Positions 17,191 through 25,770 are shown, counted from the stretch's first letter. The stretch is 64,000 nt of DNA from SG8-41 sp963802355 (GCA_963802355.1 CAWDIV010000016.1:124001-188000); one strand, 5' to 3'. Numbers and translations are program-made. Notes: generated by a model not told the origin, from the letters alone.

Positions 17191-17199
17191 GGCGAAGGC

Positions 17200-18140
17200 T
17201 TAGACGACAGCCGGACCCCGCACCGTGGTGCGGTGCATCAGCCGGCGCAGCGGCAGCTCGTAGTTGAAATTCGCCTTGTGTTGGGCCGCTGCGTTGTCCC
17301 ACATCAGCAGGTCGCCGGCTTGCCAGTGGTGCTCGGTACCTGAAACTCCGGCTTGATAATGTGCGCGCAGAGCCGGGCGCGCAGCGCATCGCTCTCCGCC
17401 TTGGGCAGGCCGACGATATGCGAGGTGTGGGCTTCGTTGATGAAGAGCCCCTTGCGGCCGGTGACTGGATGCGTGCGGACGATGGGTGACGCCGCGTCCG
17501 GCACGCTTTTCAACTGCTCCTCGGTGAGGATGTGCTCCTGCACGACGCGCGCGCCGCGTGCCTGCTCTTCCTTCTGCGCCTGGATGTTCTTTTCGCGGTA
17601 GAAGCGATAGCTGTGCACGCTCTGAAGATCGTGGACGCGCTGTTTCAGGTCTTCCGGCAGCGCGTCGTACGCGGCGGTGGTGCTGGCAAAGTTGGTGTTG
17701 CCAAGCACGATGCCGTCCTTGATCGGCACTTCGAGGGCGTACAGCGCTGACAGCAGGCTCGGTTCCCGCTTGTAGGAGAGATCGCTGTGCCAGAAGCGGC
17801 CCGCGTCCTCGACTCCAATAGCTTTGCCTTGGTCGGTGAGGATGTTGGAAACGATCAGGATTTCCGGATAGCCGTTGAGCCGGTGCTCCTTGCGCACATG
17901 TTGCTCGAGCACGCCGAAGCGCCGGGTGAACGCGATCTGCTGATCCGGGGTGATTTTCTGGTTGCGGAAGAAAACCACCTCGTTTTCGAAGAATGTTTTC
18001 GCGATCTGATTGAAAGTTGCGTCGTCTAACGGGCGGGAAAGATCGACCCCGCGAATCTCTGCGCCAAGATGCTGGCCTAGGCGTATGACTTTAACTTCTT
18101 GAGTCTTCTCAGATTTCCGGGTAGCTGTGGTTGCGGTCAT
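17200..18140 (-). CDS. TauD/TfdA-type Fe(II)/2-oxoglutarate dioxygenase, one frameshift
   Basis: About 313 residues after correcting one indel near 17335. VIRLGQHLGAEIRGVDLSRP is the TauD start; FWHSDLSYKREPS holds the HxD iron ligands and THPVTGRKGLFINEAHTSHI the 2-oxoglutarate region. Beyond the break the other frame reads HHWQAGDLLMWDNAAAQHKA, giving the distal His, then ends RLMHRTTVRGPAVV at stop 17200-17202. The protein would oxidise a sulfonate, herbicide-like ether or related compound. The divergent CysB-type regulator points to sulfur scavenging, but the substrate is not fixed by sequence. Confidence 0.8.
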
Positions 18141-18205
18141 GAGTGTCTCCTGGCAATCGACAGCGTATCGTACGGCAGGTTGTTCATGCTGTAAAAGAAT
18201 AAAAG

Positions 18206-18234
18206 ATCATAGAGTCATGCTATTACATTATGAT
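18206..18234. promoter_or_regulatory. inverted repeat ATCATA-N17-TATGAT between tauD-like and cysB-like genes
   Basis: A perfect 6-bp inverted repeat in the 100-bp divergent region, 6 bp before the regulator start at 18241. Its AT-rich character contrasts with the surroundings and it sits where a LysR-type protein would bind to control itself and the dioxygenase. No footprint evidence exists here. Confidence 0.4.
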
Positions 18235-18240
18235 AGCTCC

Positions 18241-19179
18241 ATGACGCTGAGACAGTTACGGATTCTGCGTGAGCTTTCCCGTCACTCACTCAGCATCTCC
18301 GCCGCCGCGGAGGCGCTGCACACCTCGCAGCCGGGCGTGAGCAGGCAGATCCAGCTGCTGGAGCAGGAGCTGGGCGTCGACCTGCTGGTCCGGCGCAAGA
18401 ACCGGATTGCCGGATTCACCGAGCCCGGCCGCGCGATACTGGGCGCAGTGCAGCGGGCGCTGACCGAGTCCGAAAACATTCGCTCGATCGCGGGCGAGTT
18501 CAAGCGCGAGGAGGGCGGGCAGCTCACCGTTGCGACGAGCCACCTGCACGCGCGTTACACGCTGCTCACCCCGATCAAGACGTTTGCCTTGCGCCACCCC
18601 GGCGTGCGCCTCCACATGCGTCAGGCCGATCCAGACGATATCCTGAAGCTCGTAGCGGCCGGGGACTCCGACGTCGGTGTCAGTACCGAGGTCGCGGAAG
18701 AGCATCCGGAGCTGGTGTTTCTTGCCGGCCGGGAGGTCGAGCGCAGTGTCATTGCTCCATCAGATCATCCCCTTGCGCGCAAACGCCGCGTCACGCTGGC
18801 GGATATCGCCCGCTATCCGCTCGTGGGGTATAACCCGCAGCAGCGCGGCGGGCAGATCGTAGCCTCGACTTTTCTCGAGCACGGGCTCGAGCCCAAGCTG
18901 GTGGTGAGCGCCATCGATTCAGACGTGATCAAGGCGTACGTCGCCGAAGGCCTCGGCATCGCGATCGTCCCGACTCTGTCGCTCGACCCGGAGACCGATC
19001 GCAACCTCGTCGCCGTGGATGCGACGAGTCTCTTTCCGAAGAGCGTGATGACGGTGAGCCTGCGACGCGAAGCGTACCTGCGGCGCTACGTATCGGACTT
19101 CGTGCAACTCGTCGCGCCGCGCTGGAATCACGACCGGATTCTCGAGGAGATGCGGGCGGCCGGCGGCAGCGCGTCCTGA
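18241..19179 (+). CDS. CysB/Cbl-type LysR transcriptional regulator
   Basis: 312 residues from ATG 18241. The winged-helix start MTLRQLRILRELSRHSLSIS with AAAEALHTSQPGVSRQIQLL is typical of CysB/Cbl rather than of generic LysR proteins. The effector domain has LTVATSHLHARYTLLTPI (the CysB sulfate/APS pocket signature) and ARYPLVGYNPQQRGGQIV. CysB-like proteins control cysteine synthesis and sulfonate use. Its position back-to-back with a TauD-like dioxygenase makes that gene the likely target. Confidence 0.85.
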   Translation: MTLRQLRILRELSRHSLSISAAAEALHTSQPGVSRQIQLLEQELGVDLLVRRKNRIAGFTEPGRAILGAVQRALTESENIRSIAGEFKREEGGQLTVATSHLHARYTLLTPIKTFALRHPGVRLHMRQADPDDILKLVAAGDSDVGVSTEVAEEHPELVFLAGREVERSVIAPSDHPLARKRRVTLADIARYPLVGYNPQQRGGQIVASTFLEHGLEPKLVVSAIDSDVIKAYVAEGLGIAIVPTLSLDPETDRNLVAVDATSLFPKSVMTVSLRREAYLRRYVSDFVQLVAPRWNHDRILEEMRAAGGSAS

Positions 19180-19205
19180 AGCAGTCGGCTCTACAAACAT
19201 TTTTT

Positions 19206-19235
19206 GCCACGGAATCACACGGAAACACACGGAAC
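19206..19235. repeat. dispersed repeat GCCACGGAATCACACGG... copy 1
   Basis: Starts GCCACGGAATCACACGGAAA and ends CACACGGAAC (30 nt). A second copy at 52715-52744 differs at one position. It lies in the 5' leader of the GST gene, just before its AGGAGAACGAG ribosome site. Confidence 0.6.
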
Positions 19236-19248
19236 CAGGAGAACGAGA

Positions 19249-19866
19249 ATGAAGCTGTACGGTTCGCTCACTTCCCCCTACGTGCGCGAGGCGCGCGTGC
19301 TGATCAAGGAGAAGAACCTGCCGGTCGAGCTCGTGGTCGAGGACCCGTGGGAGGAGGGCAGCCCCATCACCCGCCGGAATCCGCTCGGCAAGGTGCCGGT
19401 GCTCGAAGTCGCGCCCGGCAGGTGTCTGTTCGAATCCGTGTTCGTGCTGCACTATCTGGATCACTTCGACGGCAATCCGCTCCAGCCGAAAGATTCCGCC
19501 GGCTACTGGCAGTCCCAATGGTGGCAGGCACTGGGCAACGGCATCATCGACGCGGTGGTTCACCGCGTGCTCGAAACGCGACGGCTGCCTCGCAATCAAA
19601 TGCCGGAGGTGATGACACGCGAGGAGCAGCGGATGCGCCGCGCGATCGATGCCGCCGAGCGCGCCTATCGCCGTGGACGCTTTCTGGTCGGGCGCGAATT
19701 CACCCTGGCCGACCTGGTGATGGGCGTGGCGCTGCAGTACACCGACTTCCGCTATCCGCACGACTGGCACAGCCGCGCGCCGAAGCTCGCGCGCTGGCAT
19801 GCCCGTGTGATTCACCGGAAGTCCTTCAAGGAGACACTGCCGCCGGGATTTGCGAAGAAGGCGTGA
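19249..19866 (+). CDS. glutathione S-transferase family protein
   Basis: 205 residues from ATG 19249 behind AGGAGA. The N-terminal thioredoxin fold is clear: MKLYGSLTSPYVREARVLI with a Ser in the catalytic site, then NPLGKVPVLE (cis-Pro) and CLFESVFVLHYLD (glutathione-binding Glu-Ser). The helical C-terminal domain has FTLADLVMGVALQY. It would conjugate or reduce small molecules with glutathione. The AAGGCGTGA end runs into GTGATG repeats. Confidence 0.85.
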   Translation: MKLYGSLTSPYVREARVLIKEKNLPVELVVEDPWEEGSPITRRNPLGKVPVLEVAPGRCLFESVFVLHYLDHFDGNPLQPKDSAGYWQSQWWQALGNGIIDAVVHRVLETRRLPRNQMPEVMTREEQRMRRAIDAAERAYRRGRFLVGREFTLADLVMGVALQYTDFRYPHDWHSRAPKLARWHARVIHRKSFKETLPPGFAKKA

Positions 19867-19895
19867 TGAAGTGATGCGGTGATGAGGTCATGAAG
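19863..19895 (+). repeat. post-stop GTGATG repeats
   Basis: After AAG-GCG-TGA the sequence reads GTGATGAAGTGATGCGGTGATG and continues with TCATGAAGTG: four to five degenerate GTGATGA units anchored on the stop of the GST gene. Confidence 0.5.
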
Positions 19896-20060
19896 TGTTG
19901 GGGTTGATGGGGCGCTTCGGTGGAGCCAGAACCTCGGAAACGTGATGCATGTCACGTGTGCGGTTCGGCGACTGCATCCGGACGTCCCGTGGTTGCGTAA
20001 TGGGAGTTCGACGCCGCGATGCGGCGCCGTATCCCACAATCAACCACGAAGGACGAAATC

Positions 20061-20579
20061 ATGCTCAAGCCTCTATCTCTCTCCTGTCTGCTGCTGACCG
20101 CGGGTACCGCCTCCGCGGGCGTCGACAACGCTTCGTTGCCGGAACCCGTGCGTGTGCCGGCAGGACACGTCGTCAAGTTCGAAACGCTGGGTGTAGGTGA
20201 AATCACCTACGAATGCCGCGAGAGCACGGCCGGCCAGTTCGCGTGGGCCTTCGTCACTCCCGTAGCAACCCTCTACGACATGAACCGCAAGACGATGGGC
20301 AAGTACTACGGTGGACCGACCTGGGAGGCGGCTGACGGGTCGAAGGTCAGCGGCAAGCAGGTTGCGATTGCGCCGGCGCCGGCGCCAAAGAGCATACCGC
20401 TGCAGCTCGTGAAGGCCGACCCGGCCATGGGCAATGGATGGATGACTGGAGTGACGTTCATCCAGCGTCTGGAAACGAAGGACGGCATAGCGCCTCCGGC
20501 GACCTGCGACGCCTACGCGATCGGGAAGAAGCAACAAGTGCCGTACGAGGCGAAGTACGTGTTCTACCGTGAGCAGTAA
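20061..20579 (+). CDS. DUF3455 secreted protein
   Basis: 172 residues from ATG 20061. Signal peptide MLKPLSLSCLLLTAGTASAG, then VPAGHVVKFETLGVGEITYECR, FAWAFVTPVATLYD and GKYYGGPTWEAADGSKVSGK, which are family hallmarks. Two cysteines (YECR, ATCDAY) could form a disulfide. DUF3455 proteins are small exported proteins of unknown role, widespread in Proteobacteria. The final codons GAG-CAG-TAA are the first copy of a 14-nt tandem repeat. Confidence 0.8.
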   Translation: MLKPLSLSCLLLTAGTASAGVDNASLPEPVRVPAGHVVKFETLGVGEITYECRESTAGQFAWAFVTPVATLYDMNRKTMGKYYGGPTWEAADGSKVSGKQVAIAPAPAPKSIPLQLVKADPAMGNGWMTGVTFIQRLETKDGIAPPATCDAYAIGKKQQVPYEAKYVFYREQ

Positions 20580-20612
20580 GCGGTCAGCAGTAAGCAGTGA
20601 GCAGTAAGCGGT
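20571..20612 (+). repeat. three 14-nt tandem units GAGCAGTAAGCGGT including the stop codon
   Basis: Units: GAGCAGTAAGCGGT (20571-20584), CAGCAGTAAGCAGT (20585-20598), GAGCAGTAAGCGGT (20599-20612). The first contains the last two codons and TAA stop of the DUF3455 gene; the first and third are identical. No inverted arm follows. This is the clearest case of a gene end that has been tandemly copied. Confidence 0.85.
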
Positions 20613-20716
20613 AGTTCGCTGTCGCAGAAGTGACGCCGCGTGTTCGAACGGAAGTCCCCGACCTTTCGACACGCGGCGGTTCCTCGTCAGGCGGATCTAA
20701 GGACCTTCGGCGCCCA

Positions 20717-21229
20717 TCACTTATCACCAAAATGCCGGCGATAGCTGTCGGGCATGACGTCGATCGCAACCGCCTTCATGAATCGCTCCTGCGGGAGCAT
20801 TACATACTCGAAGTCGATCTCTGTCAGGAGCATCCCCGTTGCGTCGCGAATCTCGGTATGGATGAGGAGCGGCTCGCGTAGAGACGGTGCGTCGCGCGCC
20901 ACCTCGGCCGAAAGCGAGAGCTCGGTGCCCAGCCGTGCCGGCCGGTGAAATCGCGTGCTGGCACGCTTCGTGAGCGGAATCATTTTTCCAGGAGATCGCA
21001 GGATGAACACGGTCCACCCGGCCATGCAGTCGAGCGCGGTGAACTGGAGACCGCCGTGGACGATATGCGGAAAGCCGCCTGCGGTCTCGCGCGGCCGATA
21101 GACGCCGACCAGGCGATCGGTACGCGCTCCGTCGCGGAAGATGCGGATCCTGAGGCCCTCGGGGTTGTCAGGCCCGCACCCGAAGCAGGTATTTCCCTTG
21201 AGCAGTTCCTCGTTGAGCGCCGGAGTCAT
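20717..21229 (-). CDS. PaaI-type hotdog thioesterase
   Basis: 170 residues from ATG 21229; five more residues upstream are possible. NTCFGCGPDNPEGLRIRIF is typical of the FcoT/PaaI group, followed by FPHIVHGGLQFTALDCMAGW (hotdog helix with catalytic-site Gly-Gly) and LTKRASTRFHRPARLGTELS. It would hydrolyse an acyl-CoA. It is isolated between genes of opposite direction. Confidence 0.8.
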   Translation of the reverse strand: MTPALNEELLKGNTCFGCGPDNPEGLRIRIFRDGARTDRLVGVYRPRETAGGFPHIVHGGLQFTALDCMAGWTVFILRSPGKMIPLTKRASTRFHRPARLGTELSLSAEVARDAPSLREPLLIHTEIRDATGMLLTEIDFEYVMLPQERFMKAVAIDVMPDSYRRHFGDK

Positions 21230-21427
21230 GGCAGCATGATGCACATCTTCTCAATTCCTGAAAACTGTGTGCGTCCCGGTTATTCCAGACCTCGGGGATC
21301 ATCAGAGGAGATGTCCCCTCAACTCGTTGCGGGCTCCAGCGGCGGGTGAATCGCCAGGCCACGGCCTTTGCCCCTGCCAGGCATTCACCAGGCGTATGGC
21401 TATAATGCGCTTTCGAGGGAGCCGCGC

Positions 21428-22624
21428 TTGAACAAGAAGCTCATTTCGGTCGAGCATCTTCGCGTAGGTATGTACGTGGTCGAGCTGGACCGTCCATGGT
21501 TGGGGACGCCGTTCGATTTTCAAGGCTTTGCCCTCACCTCCGAAGGCCAGATCGAGTCGTTGAGGCGGTACAGCAAGAGCGTCTTCATCGATATCGAGCG
21601 GGAATGGCAGGACAACCGCCCCGCGCAGGGCGGCCAGAGCGGCGACTTGCGTGGATCGGCCACTTATCCGGAGGTGACGTCGGTCGAACAAGAGCTCACG
21701 GTGGCGAAGGAGCTGTATTCCGCCTGCGAGGAGACCGTCCGCAATTGCATCGAATTGCTGCGGCTGGAGGCAAAGCTGGATGCCAAGCCGCTTGAAAGCG
21801 CCGTACGCAGAATGACTCGGAGCATCGAGCGCAACCCCGACACCATGATGCTAGTCAAGAGCATCAAGGAGAAGGGCAGCTACGAGCTGGGGCGGGCTGT
21901 CGACTCGTCGGTGCTCATGATCACGTTCGGCCGTTTTCTCCAGTTGCCGAGCGAGCGCCTGGAACTTCTTGGGCTGGCCGGGCTGCTCATGGACATCGGC
22001 AAGGTCAAGCTTCCAGACCCCCTTCTGAAGAAGAGGGATCTGCTGACCGCTGAAGAATACGAGCTGGCAAAGACGCACGTCACGCATTCGGTCGAGCTGA
22101 TCCGCACTGCGTCGGGTCTGCCGCAAGGCCTGGAGGAAATCGTGCTGATGCATCACGAGAGGCAGGACGGCAGCGGCTACCCGCGAGCCCTGCGCGGTTC
22201 CCAGATCTCGATCGACGGCGCCATCGCCGGACTGGTGGACAGCTTTTCCGCGGTTACGTCGGTCCGGCGGCACGCCGAACAGATGTCCCCTTCCAACGCC
22301 CTCAGCCTGCTGTTTCAGCAGAAAGGCAAGCTTTTCCACGAAGCGCTGGTGGAGCAGTTCATCCAGTGCATCGGAATCTATCCGGTGGGCAGCGTGGTCG
22401 AGCTCAACACGGGCGAAATCGGCATCGTGATCGCGCAGAACCTGGTGCGCCGTTTGCAACCGCGCGTGATGGTGGTACTCGACCGGGACTGGAAGCCAAC
22501 GCGAGTTCAGCAGATTCTCGATCTCGTCAAGGAGCCCAGGGGGACGCCGGACGAGCCGTACCGGATCCGGCGCACGATACCCAAAGGCAAGCTTCCGATG
22601 GATTTCGAGGAGCTCATTCCCTGA
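21428..22624 (+). CDS. HD-GYP-like protein with DUF3391, degenerate metal site
   Basis: 398 residues from TTG 21428, 7 nt after GAGGGAG. The DUF3391 domain (SVEHLRVGMYVVELDRPWLG) is followed by an HD-GYP domain. The second half is intact: MHHERQDGSGYPRALRGSQI. In the first half two expected histidines are missing: the helix His is replaced (RAVDSSVLMITFG), and HDIGK reads MDIGK (residues 188-192). The later aDvfDAlts motif reads VDSFSAVTS. HD-GYP enzymes hydrolyse cyclic-di-GMP using these ligands, so catalysis is probably impaired and the protein may be a sensor or partner. It lies 2 nt before an EAL protein. Confidence 0.85.
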   Translation: MNKKLISVEHLRVGMYVVELDRPWLGTPFDFQGFALTSEGQIESLRRYSKSVFIDIEREWQDNRPAQGGQSGDLRGSATYPEVTSVEQELTVAKELYSACEETVRNCIELLRLEAKLDAKPLESAVRRMTRSIERNPDTMMLVKSIKEKGSYELGRAVDSSVLMITFGRFLQLPSERLELLGLAGLLMDIGKVKLPDPLLKKRDLLTAEEYELAKTHVTHSVELIRTASGLPQGLEEIVLMHHERQDGSGYPRALRGSQISIDGAIAGLVDSFSAVTSVRRHAEQMSPSNALSLLFQQKGKLFHEALVEQFIQCIGIYPVGSVVELNTGEIGIVIAQNLVRRLQPRVMVVLDRDWKPTRVQQILDLVKEPRGTPDEPYRIRRTIPKGKLPMDFEELIP

Positions 22625-22626
22625 AC

Positions 22627-23922
22627 ATGGCTGCCATGGCGACGATTGCGGCTCCCGAGATGTTTGAAGGCGAGCTCCTGAATCCTGCGGTGGGGCGTCT
22701 GGCAAACGCGCTGGCGGAGGCCCAGGTCGCGCGACAACCGGTCGCGCTACTGATGGTGCATTCACCGGCCATAGACCGGATAGACGCCATGCACGGATTC
22801 CACGCCGGGGACATGCTTTCCGCCAGCATTGCGAACGTGCTGCGGGCCAAAGCGCTGCGCAAACACGACAGCATTCAGACGCTGTCGCGCGACGAATTCG
22901 TCTGCATCTTGCGGCCCACGTCGTCCCCGGGTGTTGCAATACTCGCCGCGCAGCGCGTCCTTAACCTGTTTACTTCGCCGGTCGAATTCGGCGGCAAGTC
23001 GATCGCGGCGGATGTTGCGGTGGGCATAGCGATGTTTCCGGAGCACGGCGGAGACGCGGGAGAATTGCTGCAGCATGCGAAGCATGCGCTGCATTCAGCG
23101 CGGGGCCACCACGACCGGATGTGGCTGTACGAGCCGCAGCAGGCTTCATCGCCGATCAATCAACTGCAATACGAGAACCGGCTGCGGCTGGCGCTGGAGC
23201 AGAACATCCTGACGTTGCATTTTCAGCCGCACGTGGACTTGCGTACCGGACGCCTTGCCGGCGCCGAAGCCTTGTTGCGCTGGAATGACCCGGTCCTTGG
23301 CTTCGTGCCGCCCACCATCGCCGTACCGGTGGCCGAATCGTCGGGACTGATCGATCGGCTCACCTTGTGGGTCGTCACCAGCGCCGTGCAGCGATGCGCG
23401 GAGTTTCAGAAGATACGTCCGGGATTCGCGGTGAGCGTGAACGTGTCGCCGTCCAACCTGCGCGAGGTGGATTTGCCGTTCTATATCGATCGCGCTCTGC
23501 GGACGTGGGAGGTCCAGGGCAGCAGTCTGACCGTCGAGATCACCGAAACCGCGATGATGAGCGACCAGAACGCCGCCAACGAGGCGTTGCACCAACTGAA
23601 GTCGCACGGCGTGCGCCTGTCGATCGATGACTTCGGCATAGGCTACTCCTCCATGTACTATCTGGCACAACTGCCGCTCGACGAGGTGAAAATCGATCTT
23701 CTATTCGTGAAGAACATGCTCGAAGTGCCGCACCACTTCAAGATCGTGCGCTCGCTCATCGACCTGGCCCACAATCTGGAACTCTCGGTAGTCGCGGAAG
23801 GCGTCGAAAACGAGCCCATCATGACGGCGCTCGCGCATCTCGGCTGCGATCGCGCGCAGGGTAACTACCTGGGAGAACCGGTAGCCGCGGCAGACCTGAT
23901 GGCGCGGCTGCGTCAGGCGTGA
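22627..23922 (+). CDS. degenerate GGDEF-EAL cyclic-di-GMP phosphodiesterase
   Basis: 431 residues from ATG 22627, right after the HD-GYP-like stop. The N-terminal GGDEF domain is degenerate (SRDEF at 87-91), so cyclase activity is unlikely. The EAL domain is complete: GAEALLRWNDP (EAL at 214-216), VSVNVSPSNL, VEITETAMM, LSIDDFGIGYSSM, EVKIDLLFVKN and VAEGVEN. It should cleave cyclic-di-GMP to pGpG. With the neighbour it forms a two-gene c-di-GMP module, an EAL enzyme next to a probably non-catalytic HD-GYP. No N-terminal sensor domain or membrane segment is seen. Confidence 0.9.
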   Translation: MAAMATIAAPEMFEGELLNPAVGRLANALAEAQVARQPVALLMVHSPAIDRIDAMHGFHAGDMLSASIANVLRAKALRKHDSIQTLSRDEFVCILRPTSSPGVAILAAQRVLNLFTSPVEFGGKSIAADVAVGIAMFPEHGGDAGELLQHAKHALHSARGHHDRMWLYEPQQASSPINQLQYENRLRLALEQNILTLHFQPHVDLRTGRLAGAEALLRWNDPVLGFVPPTIAVPVAESSGLIDRLTLWVVTSAVQRCAEFQKIRPGFAVSVNVSPSNLREVDLPFYIDRALRTWEVQGSSLTVEITETAMMSDQNAANEALHQLKSHGVRLSIDDFGIGYSSMYYLAQLPLDEVKIDLLFVKNMLEVPHHFKIVRSLIDLAHNLELSVVAEGVENEPIMTALAHLGCDRAQGNYLGEPVAAADLMARLRQA

Positions 23923-23964
23923 GCATCTTGTATTTCTTGAAGTCGATCTTTGCGCCTCGCCGGC

Positions 23965-24447
23965 TCAGTTTTTTACCGCCAGCTCGATGATCCGGGCGTC
24001 GACGTGGTCGCCCGAGATCAGCAATTCGCCAACCGCGATCGGCAGCTTGAACCGCCGCGGACCCGCGCTCCCGGGATTGACGAACAGCACTCCATCCCGC
24101 GTTTTCACGATAGGCTGGTGCGAATGGCCGGACACGACGACGCGAAATCCCGCCGCCGCAGGGTCGATGTCGAGTTCCGACTGATCGTGGCGGACGTAGA
24201 CCAATACCTTACCGAACTCGACTACGTCATATTCGGGCAGCGAGTTCGCCCACGCTCCCTTGTCGTTATTTCCACGGACGGCAGTGACGGGCGCGATGCG
24301 GCGCAACTGCTCAAGAATGTCGGGCTTGACGATATCGCCGGCATGAATGATGTGCCGGCAACCGTTCAGGGCCTCGAGCGCTTCCTCCCGAACCAGCCCG
24401 TGCGTGTCGGAGATGAGACCGATCCGGACGATTTCTGTCGCGGTCAT
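23965..24447 (-). CDS. YfcE-type calcineurin-like phosphodiesterase
   Basis: 160 residues with all metal motifs: LISDTHG, IHAGDIV, VRGNNDKG and VSGHSHQP, then FVNPGSAGPRR. The family (YfcE/MJ0936) hydrolyses phosphodiesters with Mn2+ in vitro; the physiological substrate is unknown. It stands alone, convergent with the EAL gene. Confidence 0.9.
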   Translation of the reverse strand: MTATEIVRIGLISDTHGLVREEALEALNGCRHIIHAGDIVKPDILEQLRRIAPVTAVRGNNDKGAWANSLPEYDVVEFGKVLVYVRHDQSELDIDPAAAGFRVVVSGHSHQPIVKTRDGVLFVNPGSAGPRRFKLPIAVGELLISGDHVDARIIELAVKN

Positions 24448-24485
24448 CGGGATTGACGTGTTGGTGAACGCCGCGCCGACATGCG

Positions 24486-25293
24486 TTAGGTGTGCGCCAT
24501 CGCTATGTTCGTTTCATCGGGTACCGCTACCCCCTCACCGTCGGCGTAGGATCGCAATGCCGTCTTGACCTGCCTCGCCAGAGATGCTCGCTCCTGCGCG
24601 CTCAAGGCAGCCACCGCACCGGCCACGGGCATGGCCGACAGATGATTCAGGACAAACGCTTCAATCGGAGGGTACCGGATCGTCATCCTGCTCGCGCGAA
24701 TGCGTACCGCACGAAATCCCGCGGCAAGGAGCAGACCTTCCAGCTTCCCGGCATCCGGCACCAGCCGTGACGCGCGATACCGGGTCGCGATCTCCAATCC
24801 GACGTGCCGTTCCAGCGCCTCACCCACGGCGACGTTGTACGGCCCCGCCGATTTCCATACACTAAGAAGCACCCGTCCGCCCGCTATGAGGACACGATGA
24901 ATTTCCCGCAACGCGGCCGACTTGTCGGGAAAAAACTGCAGCCCCTGCTGACACAGGTCCCACGTCAAAGGAGGCATCCGGCAGGTCCATGTCCATCGCG
25001 CTGCCTACCACCCAGGTAATCGGCGCGCCGGTCGGTGGCGGCAGTGAACGGGCAACGGACACCATCCCGGCGTTGAAATCCAGGCCCGTGATCTGCCCAG
25101 TTGGTCCCACCATAGCGGCCGCAAGGCGAGTGACGACACCTGTCCCGCAGGCGAGATCCAGTGCCCGCTCCCCTCGCTGTAGGGCAGCTAGCTCGACCAG
25201 CTCGGGCGCCCAGGGCCCCATCATGTACGGGACCGCGTCACCGCTCATACAGCTCTGCGGCATTGCCACTGACCTGGAATCCGGATTGCTCAC
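24486..25293 (-). CDS. SAM-dependent methyltransferase, one frameshift
   Basis: About 268 residues in two frames. The first part holds the class I motif I (ALDLACGTGVVTRLAA) and motif II (ITGLDFNAGMVSVAR), up to DLPDASFD. Near 24965 one extra G shifts the frame; the rest continues LCQQGLQFFPDKSAALREIHRVL and AGGRVLLSVWKS, typical of UbiE/MerR-like small-molecule methyltransferases. Function is clear only to family level. Confidence 0.8.
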
Positions 25294-25351
25294 TCATCGC
25301 TGCTTCCTTGCGGTGCGGCTTCCCCACGACATTTCCTTTGAAAACCCAAGA

Positions 25352-25436
25352 AAGGTGTCAGGAACCTTTATTTACGCGCGAGCAAACGGGTCCCTGATAG
25401 ATGTTTTCTGCCCCGGAAAAGGTTCCTGACACCTTT
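25352..25436. repeat. perfect 19-bp inverted repeat AAAGGTGTCAGGAACCTTT with 47-bp loop
   Basis: The left arm AAAGGTGTCAGGAACCTTT (25352-25370) is exactly complementary to 25418-25436. The 47-bp centre carries no gene. The right arm and centre form the last codons of the upstream small gene, which suggests the element inserted into that gene's 3' end. I know this motif as a widely dispersed intergenic repeat in environmental Proteobacteria; whether it depends on a transposase cannot be seen here. Confidence 0.8.
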
Positions 25437-25676
25437 TCTTCGATTTGATCGGGTCGTTGCAGACAACCAGGAATTGATCATTGTAGCCAAGTCCTTTAGG
25501 GTAAGTCCTTCGTCCAGCACTGCATCGCTAAGAACGGGCTCTAAAAACATGAGCGTCAATACTTGTGAAATAGGCTCCTGCGAAAACGCTTCTTCGCCAA
25601 GCCCAAGGACCCGCTCTAGAACATGGTCGCCCGCATATAGCCTGAGAGCTTTTTTCAATATCGTTTCGTCGACCAT
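25368..25676 (-). CDS. small protein, 3' end overwritten by inverted repeat
   Basis: About 102 residues from ATG 25676 (MVDETILKKALRLYAGDHVL). The first 70 residues are a well-formed helical sequence (EAFSQEPISQVLTLMFLEPV; LTLKDLATMINSWL). The tail RKGVRNLFRGRKHLSGTRLL is a translation of the 19-bp inverted repeat and its centre, so the native C-terminus is lost or was short. I do not recognise the family. An upstream ATG at 25700 is possible. Confidence 0.45.
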   Translation of the reverse strand: MVDETILKKALRLYAGDHVLERVLGLGEEAFSQEPISQVLTLMFLEPVLSDAVLDEGLTLKDLATMINSWLSATTRSNRRKGVRNLFRGRKHLSGTRLLARK

Positions 25677-25694
25677 CGTCTTGTCCTTACGCAA

Positions 25695-25746
25695 CTTCAA
25701 TTGGTTGACAAAATAGTTGACGAATTGGTTGATGATTTAGTTGACA
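25695..25746. repeat. TTGGTTGA/TAGTTGAC degenerate tandem repeats
   Basis: Four degenerate 12-nt units around ATTGGTTGACAAA, ATAGTTGACGA, ATTGGTTGATGA, TTTAGTTGACAC lie upstream of the small gene. The TTGACA-like repeats could also serve as a -35 cluster on the plus strand. Confidence 0.4.
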
Positions 25747-25770
25747 CCAGTCAAGGGTGGATGTTTGCTC

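Noticed and set aside
18919..19815. Long open frames on the strand opposite the LysR and GST genes
   Set aside because: GC-rich shadow frames: no domain, no ribosome site, Arg/His/Pro-rich composition.
24960..24970. Methyltransferase frame change as two separate genes
   Set aside because: Both parts together make one complete class I methyltransferase; an extra G explains it.
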